Source: Stomoxys calcitrans (taxonomy: Eukaryota; Arthropoda; Insecta; Diptera; Muscidae). Taken from it: a DNA stretch of 64,000 nucleotides. Within the stretch, counting starts at the first letter, position 1; every line of letters starts with the position of its first letter. The DNA is taken from assembly GCF_963082655.1 (NCBI RefSeq), contig NC_081552.1, positions 65,649,247 to 65,713,246 of the forward strand, given 5' to 3'. A model generated the notes under the pieces. The model searched no databases, was not told the DNA's origin, and was given only the letters and a program-made list of their open reading frames with translations. The translations under genes and the position numbers were made by a program. Below, one piece after another: positions 52,750-63,001 of this stretch.

Positions 52750-52750
<1 letters not shown>
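51245..52750 (+). mobile_element. Complete DINE-1-like element, family A
   Basis: Head tataccctccaccataaaat, GTCC/GTCT microsatellite at about 51376-51436, about seven central units, palindrome TTCGGCCCGGCCGAA and tail. It is head to tail with the copy on its left. Confidence 0.85.

Positions 52751-52773
<23 letters not shown>
52751..52773. repeat. Poly-T run
   Basis: About 23 consecutive T between a DINE tail and the cut end of a mariner. It stands where the mariner's 3' inverted repeat should be. Confidence 0.9.
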
Positions 52774-52781
<8 letters not shown>

Positions 52782-54002
52782 AGTAAATGCATTTGTAAAA
52801 CTTAGAATGAACTTTAATCAAATATATACTTGCCATTTTGCTCGTTAACCTTTTGCCATCTTCCTGGCAATTTTAGTATTCCACGCTCATAGAACTTCTG
52901 GCCTTTATATGCAAAAAACTGAAACAAGTGCGATTTTATAGCCTCTTCATTGCCGAAAGTTTTACCATTTAAGGAGTTCTGCAAAGATCGAAATAAATGG
53001 TAGTCTGATGGTGCAAGGTCAGGGCTATATGGTGGTTGCATCAAAAGTTCCCAGCCAAGCGAGTGACCAAAGATGTGTGCGGTCTAGCGTTGTCCTGGTG
53101 GAATATGACACCTTTACGATTGACCAATTCTGGTCGCTTCTCCTTGATGGCTGTATTCAATTTGTCCAATTGTTGACAGTAAACATCCGAATTAATCGTT
53201 TGGTTCCTTGGAAGCAGCTCAAAATATACCACACCCTTCCAATCCCACCAAACAGACAGCATAACCTTCTTTTGGTGGATATCAGCCTTTGAAGTGGTTT
53301 GAGCTGGTTCATGATCGTTTTCGACTAACGTTGTTGCAAACAATCCATTTTTCATCTCCAGTTATGATTCGTTTTAAAAACGGATCGAATTCATTGCGTT
53401 TAAGTGCATATCACAAGCGTTGATTCGGTTTGTTAAATGAATTTCTTTCAATACATGTGGTACCCAAATATCAAGCTTTTTCACCAGTCCAAGACTTTAT
53501 ATGTGATAATGAACGGTTGATTTTGGTATATTTAACTTCTCTCCTATCTCACGTTCAGTTACATGACGATCCAATTCGATTAATGCTTTGATTTGGTCAT
53601 CATCAACTTAATTTGGCCGACCTGAACGTGGCTCATCTTTAAGTGAAAAATCTGCAGAACGGAATTTGCGAAACCAATTTTGACACTGTCTTCCTTTTAA
53701 GGCTTTATCACCATACACATCTCGTAACTTTTTAGCAACCTGTTCCGCGTTTTTTCTTTTACGGAAATAATAAAGTAAAATTTGACGAAAATGCTCCTTT
53801 GTGGGCTCCATATTAAAATTGACGCCAAACAAACAAATGTAAACAAAATTTCGCGCACTTTTTTTCTAAAGCAAGCTAAAAGTAACAACTGATAACTGAC
53901 AGAAGAAAGAATGCAATTACAGAGTCACAAGCCGTTGAAAAAATTTGTCAACGCCGACTATAGTACTACTATATTACCGACAATTACTTTTTGGGCAACC
54001 AA
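52774..54002 (-). pseudogene. Mariner element with broken transposase, 3' inverted repeat missing
   Basis: The right end has the inverted repeat (ttactttttgggcaacc at ~53984). Minus-strand frames in order: MEPTKEHFRQILLYYF and a helix-turn-helix with QCQNWFRKFRSADFSLKDEP, start ~53811; after a gap, KADIHQKKVMLSVWWDWKG and the second catalytic box FHQDNARPHTS; then PPYSPDLAPSDYHLFRSLQN, with the third catalytic Asp of the mariner D,D34D triad. The first Asp region (normally TGDEKW) is not readable. At least two frame breaks make it inactive. The left end stops in a poly-T run instead of the inverted repeat that the deleted copy at 48183-48418 retains. Confidence 0.8.
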
Positions 54003-54257
54003 TATATATATATATATAGACCAATCACGACAATATGAGATTCAAATGAAAAGTATTTAAGGTTAGAAAACGTATCCGATATCCAATTGTGGGACTTAGT
54101 GTTTGGTGGACCCCCCAACCCCCAAAACGCCCCTAAATCGGGACTCAACTGAAAGGTATCTGCGAGTAGAATACGAATCTGATGTCCAGATGTGGGACCA
54201 AGTATTTGGGGCCGCCCATCCCTGAGAACATCCCCTAAAGAGAACAAATTTAATTTT
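54003..54257. repeat. Fourth repeat family (type D), left part
   Basis: An AT microsatellite, then units such as aaatgaaaagtatttaaggt, cgaatctgatgtccagatgt and gggaccaagtatttgggg. The same units resume at ~60111, so the LINE at 54258-58470 probably inserted into this repeat. Confidence 0.5.
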
Positions 54258-54583
54258 GTAATTTATTTATTTATTTACACCCGCACAACAAGAATATAAA
54301 ATTCTTATAATTAAAGTGCGGGTAATATCTCCAACAATTGTACATAGTAAACACTTAAAACTAAGAATCTATAGCTATACAATACATCAAAGATTTTGAA
54401 TGAATAACTTACGGAAAAAACTAACAATTGTGGCTTTGTAGATTTGAATTTAAAAGAAAAAAAAAAAACAAAAGTGAATTTATCAATTAAAGAGGAATTA
54501 GTAGACTTAGTTGATCCGAAAAAAAAGAAATTAAGGTAAGTATAGAAGAATAAAATAAATTTATAAATGAGTCTTAACATTCA

Positions 54584-56596
54584 TCAACTTAATGCAGTAA
54601 AATGTTTCCAAAGTCTGGTTTTAAATGTTGCCGAGTTACTGAGTAATTGCAGATCGTTAGGAAGAGAGTTCCAGAGACGTACAGCGAATATGAACATATG
54701 CCATTCAGAAACAAGCCTCCGATACATTTTGGGAATGATTTTTTTACCTCTAGTAGATCTGGCGAAATCAATAAATCCATACAGATTTTGTGGTGCCTGC
54801 GTGTAGATCAGTTTATGCAGGAAAGTAAGCGATCTTAGGAACAACAAGTGCTGTAAGGAGACGCCATACAGAGATAAACAGTATTCAGAGATGGAATCGC
54901 GCCGTCTCAAGCCAAATACATAACGAGTAACGCTATTAAAAAAGGTGTTTAGCTTACGTCTACTTACCGAGTCGCAATTAGCAAACAACTCACAGCCGTA
55001 GAGAATGCTAGGAACAAGATAAGTCTTTGCCAAGAGAGACCTAACCCGCAGCGGAGTAACCGACTGAGTGGCCCAGAGAGCACGCAATTTTGAATATCCC
55101 TGACCAACGACAGAGTCGATATGATTACTCCAAGTCAAAGTGCTGTTAATAACAACGCCCAAGTTCTTTGCATGAGGAACGATTTCCAATCTAGAGTCGT
55201 TAATGAATATACCGACATCGCATGAAAAACGAGACAGCCTGTTTCTGATAAGCACACACTTGGACTTTACAGGGTTGAGACACAGGCCATTGGCTTTCGC
55301 CCACGTGCTGACTCTTGACAGATCATGATTAAGCAGACGTATGTTTTCAGCAATTTCATCCCTCGGACTGCCGATATATATTTGTGCATCGTCAGCGTAC
55401 ATATGTACCTCACAATAAGACAATTGACTCGCCAAGTCGTTACTGTACAATGAAAAGAGAAGAGGACCCAGAATTGATCCCTGAGGAACACCTTTTGAAA
55501 CAAGCAGAGGTGCCGATAGAGAAGACTTATAACTGACGGACTGAGTGCGGTGTGACAGGTACGACAAAATACGACGAACGGACGTAGAGGAAAAATTGTA
55601 AAGATGTCTCATCTTATCACATAACAAGGAATGATCCACAATGTCAAATGCCTTAGAATGGTCAGGAAGAACAAGGAAATTTATCTTGTCATTCTCCAAA
55701 TTGACCCTGATCCTCTCAGTGACCTCTGCCAAGGCAGTTACGCAGCTGTGGTAAGGTCGAAAGCCGGACTGTCTCACATATAACAAAGAGTTCTCGTTGA
55801 CAAAAGACGACATTTGCAAATACAACAATTTCTCAAAGACCTTTGACAAGTAATAAAGAATCGCAATTGGTCTATATTCCTTGGAATTTTTAGGCAGTGG
55901 GATGACTTTGGCATGTTTCCACGCTAATGGAAAGTAACTCGTGGTCAAAATCCTATTGAAAACATAGGTTACATGAGGAATAATAAGGGGAAGCAAGAGT
56001 CTTACAAATCTAGGATCAATGCCATCAGATCCGACAGCGTTAGACTTTACAGTCGCGACGCACTCAAGGACATCGGAGGGACCAATACAGCTGAAGCCAA
56101 AACCAGAGTCGTCATCGAGGGAGGGGGAGACATTGAAGCCATAGAAATTGGGATCAACTGGGATCTGTGGGACATTAACAAAAGCATCGTTAAGCCCATT
56201 GATGTCCAAGTTTGTTGAACATCTATTAGTATCTTTCCCAATTCCTATGTCTCGAATAAACTTCCACGTTCTCTTGGAGCCTATTGCAGAAGTAAAGCGC
56301 CTGTAATAGTAGTCTTTCTTGGCTATCTTAATCAACTTATTGACATGGTCTCTTGCTAAGCGAAAGGCATCATGTAACTCAGGCGTCCTGAAACGTCTCC
56401 ACCTGCGATGCGACATATTCCTCACGTGAATAGCCGAACGAATATCCCGGGAGAACCACGGTTTCGATCTGGAGGACACTTCTCTAGTCTTGAGTGGAAC
56501 CGTAAGTTCCTGTAGGTCACGGATATTTCTCTGTAGAAAGTCAGTTTGTTCATCGATAGTTTCCATACGAAATATCAGATCCCAGTCGATGAGCAC
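54584..56596 (-). CDS. LINE ORF2, reverse transcriptase part
   Basis: 670 codons counted from a GTG at 56596. An N-terminal linker of ~170 residues precedes the reverse transcriptase: AVGSDGIDPRFVRLLLP (~187), WKHAKVIPLPKNSKEYRPIA (~226), RQSGFRPYHSCVTAL (~275), LPDHSKAFDIVDHSLL (~310, first catalytic Asp), SKGVPQGSILGPLLFSLY (~367) and MYADDAQIY (Y400-D403). A thumb and a basic C-terminal region follow. This part alone is open. It would copy LINE RNA at a nicked target. It lacks its own start and continues the endonuclease frame, which ends at 56575, so the full ORF2 is broken by a 1-nt shift in the A run at 56600-56605. Confidence 0.85.
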   Translation of the reverse strand: MLIDWDLIFRMETIDEQTDFLQRNIRDLQELTVPLKTREVSSRSKPWFSRDIRSAIHVRNMSHRRWRRFRTPELHDAFRLARDHVNKLIKIAKKDYYYRRFTSAIGSKRTWKFIRDIGIGKDTNRCSTNLDINGLNDAFVNVPQIPVDPNFYGFNVSPSLDDDSGFGFSCIGPSDVLECVATVKSNAVGSDGIDPRFVRLLLPLIIPHVTYVFNRILTTSYFPLAWKHAKVIPLPKNSKEYRPIAILYYLSKVFEKLLYLQMSSFVNENSLLYVRQSGFRPYHSCVTALAEVTERIRVNLENDKINFLVLPDHSKAFDIVDHSLLCDKMRHLYNFSSTSVRRILSYLSHRTQSVSYKSSLSAPLLVSKGVPQGSILGPLLFSLYSNDLASQLSYCEVHMYADDAQIYIGSPRDEIAENIRLLNHDLSRVSTWAKANGLCLNPVKSKCVLIRNRLSRFSCDVGIFINDSRLEIVPHAKNLGVVINSTLTWSNHIDSVVGQGYSKLRALWATQSVTPLRVRSLLAKTYLVPSILYGCELFANCDSVSRRKLNTFFNSVTRYVFGLRRRDSISEYCLSLYGVSLQHLLFLRSLTFLHKLIYTQAPQNLYGFIDFARSTRGKKIIPKMYRRLVSEWHMFIFAVRLWNSLPNDLQLLSNSATFKTRLWKHFTALS

Positions 56597-57321
56597 AGCA
56601 AAAAATCATGGTCGAGACGGGCAAAGTCTCTATATGAATAAGTTTCCCTAGTCCTGGTGAGCTCAAATTCATAACATAAAAAGATCAAGTCATGGTTCGA
56701 AAAACATGAGGCTGACAGTTGGTCGTATAGAAGGACTTTCGAAGTGTCACTAACAAAGTACAGATCGAGAAGCGTGCTGGACGATGCGGAAAAATGCGTG
56801 GGAATTGTTGAATTGACAGGCAAAAGCCCCAAGGAAGACATTTCAAACGTCAAGCCCGTGTCCTGTAAAACATTAGAGTTGAAGTCCCCAGCAACCACAA
56901 TGTCTGAGTAAGCAAGAGAGAGAGGTTCAAGGACAGAGAAAAAATCTCGCGTATCCGTACGGTTGTTCGGTCTATAAACGCACCCCACTAGGAGCTTGGT
57001 ATCGGCAGCAGACACCTCAACAAAAACATACTCAATTGGGCCACCTGGGTTAGACTTTGTACATAACTGAGTATTCAGGTAGTTTCTCACATACAGAGCG
57101 GTGCCGCCCCCACGACGTAATCTATCAGCTCTATGCACGCTATATCCTGAGAGATCAATAAACGCATTAGGTGTTGATAGATTCAGCCATGTCTCCGATA
57201 CACACACTATATCAATATCAGAGTTCTCAAAAATCATCTTGAATTCATCAAGCTTGTTATTCAGGCTTTGGGCATTAATATGACATATTCGCCGTTGTAT
57301 CTCTAGTATTAGTTGTAGCAG
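56575..57321 (-). CDS. LINE ORF2, endonuclease part
   Basis: Open from 57321, with the first ATG at 57237. Visible AP-endonuclease blocks, in order: CHINAQSLNNKLDEF (before the ATG), IVCVSETWLN (catalytic Glu), RGGGTALYVRN, LLVGCVYRPNN, IVVAGDFNSN (catalytic Asp/Asn), TLLDLYFVS and CFSNHDLIF (the late Asp-His). It would nick target DNA to prime reverse transcription. The frame ends 21 nt inside the following reverse-transcriptase frame; a single missing base in a homopolymer explains the break. Whether this is a real mutation or an assembly error cannot be told here. Confidence 0.82.
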   Translation of the reverse strand: MLQLILEIQRRICHINAQSLNNKLDEFKMIFENSDIDIVCVSETWLNLSTPNAFIDLSGYSVHRADRLRRGGGTALYVRNYLNTQLCTKSNPGGPIEYVFVEVSAADTKLLVGCVYRPNNRTDTRDFFSVLEPLSLAYSDIVVAGDFNSNVLQDTGLTFEMSSLGLLPVNSTIPTHFSASSSTLLDLYFVSDTSKVLLYDQLSASCFSNHDLIFLCYEFELTRTRETYSYRDFARLDHDFLLCSSTGI

Positions 57322-57501
57322 TCATATTTAAAGAAGTAAAAAGATTTAATTAAATCCTCAGCAACTCGGAAGATGATAAATGTTATGGGTGAAGATAAAT
57401 TAGTTTTGATGAATGATAAGGTACTATAATAAAAATTTAAGAAATGCATGGCAAAAGAACTAAATATAGGATAACATAAATGACATGAGATTAGTTGTGG
57501 T

Positions 57502-58470
57502 TTATGAGATGATGTTAGTAGTAGAATTTTGTGTGTGGTTAGTATGTCGAAACCCATTTAAAGCATCAGAATTTTCAATGCATACCGGAACGTCGCTGGG
57601 ATCACGCTTCACATACACTAGTCCTTTGAAAGTGTAAGCTGAGTGTAAAAGCTTCTTTCTTTTTAGGGAGAGGACATCTTGTAAGATTCTATAATTTGAA
57701 TTCGAAATGTTTTCATTTATATAGAACTGACATGTTGAGTCAAATCCAATCAGGTTGAGAGATAAGGTGGTATTGTTTCTCTTCCGAAATTCAGATAGTC
57801 CTTTCAAAAGGAAATTTTTGTCATACGGAGACATCAATGTAGCAAACATCAATGTAGCAGTAATTACTCCATCCGGTGAATTTCTTTCTTTAGTGTTGTT
57901 TCTGTTTCTTAGCCGGTGTATAGATTTGAGTTTTGGAGTCGGAATATTACAGCTTGTGCAGATTTTTGTGAAAATGTTATTTAGGTTTTCATTTTCATTG
58001 AAAGGGATTCCATTTATACGAAGATCTGCAGCAACCGGAGCATTTTCTTGACGTAAGAATTGCAGTTTGATCTCTTTTAATTCCAGTTTGAGCACATCGA
58101 TTTCACATACCGCAGTCTCTAGTTTCGTGACTCTATCACTGATATCAGCAATGTCTGCACGTAACTCGCATAATCTTTTGTCCAATTCATTAAAGATTCG
58201 GTTTTCAGATTCTTTTAACAATGATTTCATACGATCTTCGATTCTATCGCTTAGCTTCTCAAAACGGTCATCCAATATATGCATCAAGCGAAGTGGAGAG
58301 TCAGAGAGCCTCGGTGTCTTTGTGATGTTACCAACCAATGTGCGGTGTAACACGCTATCACGGTTCCTCTTGACTGCCTTGGAATCCATGCTGATGCTTT
58401 CATTAGGGTCGAGGGGCCATGCAAAATCGCCTGGATTCGAAGATTGGGATGGCATTGTTGGGGTATTCAT
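57502..58470 (-). CDS. LINE ORF1, coiled-coil protein with FP25K-like C terminus
   Basis: 322 residues from ATG 58470. An in-frame ATG 21 nt upstream (MVEGIKK) belongs to the neighbouring DINE head, so I chose the internal start. Residues ~70-150 form a strong coiled coil (LDDRFEKLSDRIEDRMKSLL, DISDRVTKLETAV). A mixed alpha/beta domain follows (LRINGIPFNENENL, SIHRLRNRN, GVITATLMF), then a tail CQFYINENISNSNY...LVYVKR, which resembles the C-terminal domain of baculovirus FP25K-type proteins that annotation pipelines often find in insect LINE ORF1s. The expected role is RNA binding and chaperoning in the element's ribonucleoprotein. No CCHC knuckles are present. It is intact. Confidence 0.8.
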   Translation of the reverse strand: MNTPTMPSQSSNPGDFAWPLDPNESISMDSKAVKRNRDSVLHRTLVGNITKTPRLSDSPLRLMHILDDRFEKLSDRIEDRMKSLLKESENRIFNELDKRLCELRADIADISDRVTKLETAVCEIDVLKLELKEIKLQFLRQENAPVAADLRINGIPFNENENLNNIFTKICTSCNIPTPKLKSIHRLRNRNNTKERNSPDGVITATLMFATLMSPYDKNFLLKGLSEFRKRNNTTLSLNLIGFDSTCQFYINENISNSNYRILQDVLSLKRKKLLHSAYTFKGLVYVKRDPSDVPVCIENSDALNGFRHTNHTQNSTTNIIS

Positions 58471-58476
58471 CTTTTT

Positions 58477-59984
58477 TATACCCTCCACCATAAGATGGGG
58501 GGTATACTAATTTCGTCATTCTGTTTGTAACTACTCGAAATATTCGTCTGAGACCCCCTAAAGTATATATATTCTTGATCGTCGTGAAATTTTATGTCGA
58601 TCTAGCCATGTCCGTCCGTCTGTCCGTCCGTCCGTCCGTCCGTCCGTCCGTCCGTCCGTCTGTCTGTCGAAAGCACGCTAACTTCCGAAGGAGTAAAGCT
58701 AGCCGCTTGAAATTTTGCACAAATACTTCTTATTAGTGTAGGTCGGTTGGTATTGTAAATGGGCCATATCGGTCCATGTTTTGATATAGCTGCCATATAA
58801 ACCGATCTTGGGTCTTGACTTCTTAAGCCTGTAGAGTGCGCAATTCTTATCCGATTGGAACGAAATTTTGCATGACGTGTTTTGCTATGATATCCAACAA
58901 CTGTGCCAAGTATGGTTCAAATCGGTCCATAACCTGATATAGCTGCCATATAAACCGATCTTGGGTCTTGACTTCTTGAGCCTCTAGCGTGCGCAATTCT
59001 TATCCGATCAGAATGAAATTTTGCACAACGTGTTTTGTTATGATATCCAACAACTGTGCCAAGTATGGTTCAAATCGGTTCATAACCTGATATAGCTGCC
59101 ATATAAACCGATCTTGGGTCTTGACTTCTTGAGCCTCTAGAGTGCGCAATTTTTATCCGATTGGAATGAAATTTCGCACGACGTGTTTTGTTATGATACC
59201 CAACAACTGTGCCAAGTATGGTTCAAATCGGTCTATAATCTGATATAGCTACCATATAAACCGATCTTGGGTCTTGACTTCTTGACCCTCTAGAGGGCAC
59301 AATTCTTATCCGATTTTAATGAATTTTTGCACGAAGTATTTCGTTATGATATCCAACAACTGTGCCAAGTATTGTTCAAATCGGATCATAAACTGATATA
59401 GCTGTCATATAAGCAGATCTGGGGATTTGATTTCTTGAGCTTCTAGAGGCCGCAATTCCTATCCGATTTGGCTGAAATTTTGCATGACGTATTTTATTTT
59501 TACTTTCAACAACTGGGTCAAATAAGGTTCAAATCGGTTTATAACCTGATATAGCTGCCATATAAACCGATCTGGGATCTTGACTTCTTGACCCCTAGAG
59601 GTCGCAATTATTATCCGATATGCCTGAAATTTTGTACGATGGATCCTCTCATGACCATCAACAAACGTGTTTATTATGGTCTGAATCGGTCTATAGCCCG
59701 ATACAGATCCCATATAAATCGTTCTCTCTATTTTACTTCGTGAGCCCCAATGGGCGCAATTCTTAAACGAATTGGCTGAAATTTTACACAGGCCTCCAAC
59801 ATATAATTTAATTGTGGTCCGAACCGGACCATATCTTGATATCGTTTTAATAGCAGAGTAACTCTTTTCTTATATCCTTTTTTGCCTAAGAAGAGATGCC
59901 GGGAAAAGAACTTGACAAATGCGATCCATGGTGGAGGGTATATAAGATTCGGCCCGGCCGAACTTAGCACGCTTTTACTTGTTT
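58477..59984 (+). mobile_element. Complete DINE-1-like element, family A
   Basis: Head tataccctccaccataagat, a GTCC microsatellite at about 58610-58670, seven ~153-bp units, palindrome TTCGGCCCGGCCGAA and tail ending acttgttttttt. It starts 6 nt upstream of LINE ORF1, in a T run. Confidence 0.85.
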
Positions 59985-60110
59985 TTTTTTTTTTTTTTAT
60001 TTTTTTCTCGGTGTAAGTATTGAATACGATGAAAAAAGTTGTTCTTATTGGGGTTGAGCAATTCCACACACACACCACACCCATAACATCACCCAATTAG
60101 GAAGTATTTG
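59985..60110 (-). other. Possible 5' leader of the LINE, displaced by the DINE
   Basis: A poly-T run followed by tctcggtgtaagtattgaat and cacacacaccacacccataa. This belongs to neither the DINE nor the type D repeat that starts next, and its position fits the missing LINE 5' untranslated region. Inference only. Confidence 0.35.
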
Positions 60111-60860
60111 CTGACCATTGCAATACGAGGCTAAAATAAGAGTTTTTTCAATGCCGAGTCACTGAGTGGCCGCCCCATCGCCCAACACATTCCCCAAACC
60201 GGCCATGTTTGCCGACTATGGAAATGTGGGTCTTAAATGAAAGGTATTTGGGAGTGGACCACGAATCTGATATCAACATTCGGAACCAACTGCCTAGGGG
60301 ACCACCATAACAACGCCCAAATAGATGCATTTGCTCACCATTACAATTTTTGGTCTTAAAGAGAGTAGATCACGATATTGATAGTTTTTAGGGTCCATAC
60401 CCTAAACCGGACATATTTGCTGGCTTTTGCAATAAGGGGTTTAAATGAAAGGTATTTGAGATTAGAAAACGAATTTAATAACCAATTTTGAGGCCAATTG
60501 CAATATGGTGTTCAAATAAATGATAATTGAGAGTATAGCACGATGCTGATATATTTTCCGGGCTAAGTGTTTGGAGGACCACCCCACTCCCCAAAACACC
60601 CTTAAATCGGGCATATTTACCAACCACGTCATTGTGGGGCTCAAATGAAAGACCATCGCAATAGATAAGATTTTATTAAATTTTTTTTCTTCAAACAAAA
60701 TTATTTTGGGAATTCCCTTGGATACGTCCCTGGCTCCTATAGATGTATGTTCGTCCGATTTACAGTAGGTTACGTTATGATGAAAAATTAATCCACCACA
60801 TGCCAATATGGACATACACATAAGCCTTTTGTATCGGTTTGTTGTGCGCTCTAAAAACTA
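60111..60860. repeat. Fourth repeat family (type D), right part
   Basis: Units with aaatgaaaggtatttgggag, cacgaatctgatatcaacat and tgtttggaggaccaccccac, separated by ~100-150 bp and degenerate. No coding frame of note. Same family as 54003-54257. Confidence 0.5.
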
Positions 60861-61566
60861 AACAAGTAAGGAAAGGCAAAAATCGGGCGGAGCCAACTAT
60901 ATAATACTCTACACCTACCCTGCAATCATAAATTCGGGCGATATATGAATATATATGTACACGAGAGCTATATCTAAATCTGAACCGACTTTTAAACAGA
61001 TCCTATATCCAAATTTGAACCGATTTTGATGAAACCTCGCTGATATCTGAAGATCATTATTAAAATAATCCGTGCCAATATTTGCGCAGATCGGTTAGAA
61101 ATTGTGTTTATTACAGCCTTATAAGTGAAAATCGGGCGATACATATATATGGAACTATATCCAAAGCTGATCCGATTTTGGAAATTTCACAGATATGTTA
61201 AGATCAGTAGCAAAACAATTCGTGCAAAATTTTGTGCAAATCGGTTGAAATTGTAGTTCCCATGGCTATTTAAGTGCAAATCGGGCGATACATATATATT
61301 GGAGCTATATCCAAATCTGAACTGATTTTGGTGAAATCTATCAGATATGTTAAGATCAGTAGCAAAACAAACCGCGCCAAATTTCGTGCAGATCGGTTGA
61401 AAATTGTAGTTACTACGGGCTAAATGGCCTTGTGCAAATCGGGCGATACATATATATTGGAGCTATATCCAAATCAGATCTGATTTTGTTGAAATCTTTC
61501 AGATTTATTAAGATCAGTAGCAAAACAATCCGTGACAAATTTTGTGCAGATCGGTTGGAAATTGTA

Positions 61567-62173
61567 AAGGGTGAATTTTTTGAGGTTAGGATTTTCATGC
61601 ATTAGTATTTGACAGATCACGTGGGATTTCAGACATGGTGTCAAAGAGAAAGATGCTCAGTATGCTTTGACATTTCATCATGAATAGACTTACTAACGAG
61701 CAACGCTTGCAAATCATTGAATTTTATTACCAAAATCAGTGTTCGGTTCGAAATGTGTTCAAATTTTGACAAATTTTGTTCAGCGATGAGGCTCATTTCT
61801 GGTTGAATGGCTACGTAAATAAGCAAAATTGCCGCATTTGGAGTGAAGAGCAACCAGAAGCCGTTCAAGAACTGCCCATGCATCCCGAAAAATGCACTGT
61901 TTGGTGTGGTTTGTACGCTGGTGGAATCATTGGACCGTATTTTTTCAAAGATGCTGTTGAACGCAACGTTACGGTGAATGAACACATTTCGAATCGAACA
62001 CTGATTTTGGTAATAAAATTCAATGATTTGCAAGCGTTGCTCGTTAGTAAGTCTATTCATGATGAAATGTCAAAGCATACTGAGCATCTTTCTCTTTGAC
62101 ACCATGTCTGAAATCCCACGTGATCTGTCAAATACTAATGCATGAAAATCCTAACCGCAAAAAAATCACCCTT
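61567..62173 (+). mobile_element. 607-bp Tc1/mariner-type miniature element, copy B
   Basis: Same length and structure as 9384-9990: arms 61567-61760 and 61980-62173, flanked by TA (61565-61566, 62174-62175). Only a handful of substitutions separate the copies (for example SDEAQFWLNDY versus SDEAHFWLNGY). It carries the transposase start and one catalytic block, so it is non-autonomous. Confidence 0.87.
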
Positions 62174-62516
62174 TAGTTACTACGTAGTTAAGTGCAAATC
62201 GGTCGATACATATATATCGGAGCTATATCTAAATCTGAACCGATTTTAATGGAATTTTGCAGATATGTTAAAATCTACAACAAAACAGTCCGTGCAAAAT
62301 TTTGTGCAGATCTGTTGCAAATTGTAGCTACAACAGCTATTTAAGTGCAAATCGGGCGATACATATATATGGAAGCTATATCTAAATCTGAACCGATTTT
62401 TTTCAAAACCAAAAGTGTTCGTCCTTGGGTCATAAAAGTGGTACCTGCAAAATTTCATAATGATTGGACAACAATTTCTTCAAATTAGGTTCAGCTTTGG
62501 ATAAAGCTCCCATATA

Positions 62517-62748
62517 CAGGGTGGCTGATGAAAGCCGCTACCAAAAAAAAATGTAATAACTTTTTTTCTATTTAATAATAATAATTTAATAATTAATTTA
62601 ATTAATTAATTAATTAATTTAATTAATAATAATTTAATAATTAATTTAATAATTTAATTTAACATGAATAAAAGAAAAATGTATTCCATACACCGAAAAA
62701 AAAATGTAGCAATATTCATCATTGTAGCAATATTCATCAGCCACCCTG
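62517..62748. mobile_element. 232-bp MITE with 16-bp inverted repeats
   Basis: Ends are CAGGGTGGCTGATGAA and its exact inverse, flanked by TATA on both sides (or TA, if the ends are read as starting TA). The middle is an AT-rich array of 'aattaatt' words; near the right end 'tgtagcaatattcatca' is repeated. Removing it restores the type C unit (ctcccatatatgtatcgccc). Confidence 0.8.
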
Positions 62749-62840
62749 TATATGTATCGCCCGATTTACACTTATAAGGTTGTAATAAACACAATTTGTA
62801 CTCGATCTGCACAAAATTTGGCACGGATTGTTTTGTTACT

Positions 62841-63001
62841 GATATTTTTTTATAGAAATTTTTTTATTATAGAAACCATCAAATGCAACGAGACACTAAA
62901 ATGGATTCCGGAAATCTAACCCCTAAGAATTTAGAGAAAAATTGCTGAGATTCGACAAGTCAATTTCCCACAAAACATGACCTCATATCATAGGCAATTT
63001 T
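62841..63001. other. Spacer
   Basis: About 160 bp with no recognised feature. Confidence 0.4.

Larger units (their letters stand above)
54258..58470 (-). mobile_element. Nearly complete two-ORF non-LTR retrotransposon
   Basis: Minus strand: ORF1 (58470-57502), ORF2 endonuclease (57321-56575) and reverse transcriptase (56596-54584) split by one frameshift, a ~330-nt 3' UTR, and a 3' end in a TAAA repeat (54257-54280). The motifs place it in the Jockey/CR1-like range; the exact clade is not resolved. The 5' leader seems to have been cut off by the DINE at 58477-59984 and may continue at 59985-60110. Confidence 0.82.
60861..62840 (-). repeat. Third tandem-repeat element family (type C), with two insertions
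   Basis: It starts aaacaagtaaggaaaggcaa, then atcgggcggagccaactata and units of ~150-157 bp (aaatcgggcgatacatatat, ggagctatatccaaatctga). It is the inverse of the element at 47181-48088. It is interrupted by the Tc1-type element at 61567-62173 and a small inverted-repeat element at 62517-62748. The right end is vague. Confidence 0.65.
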
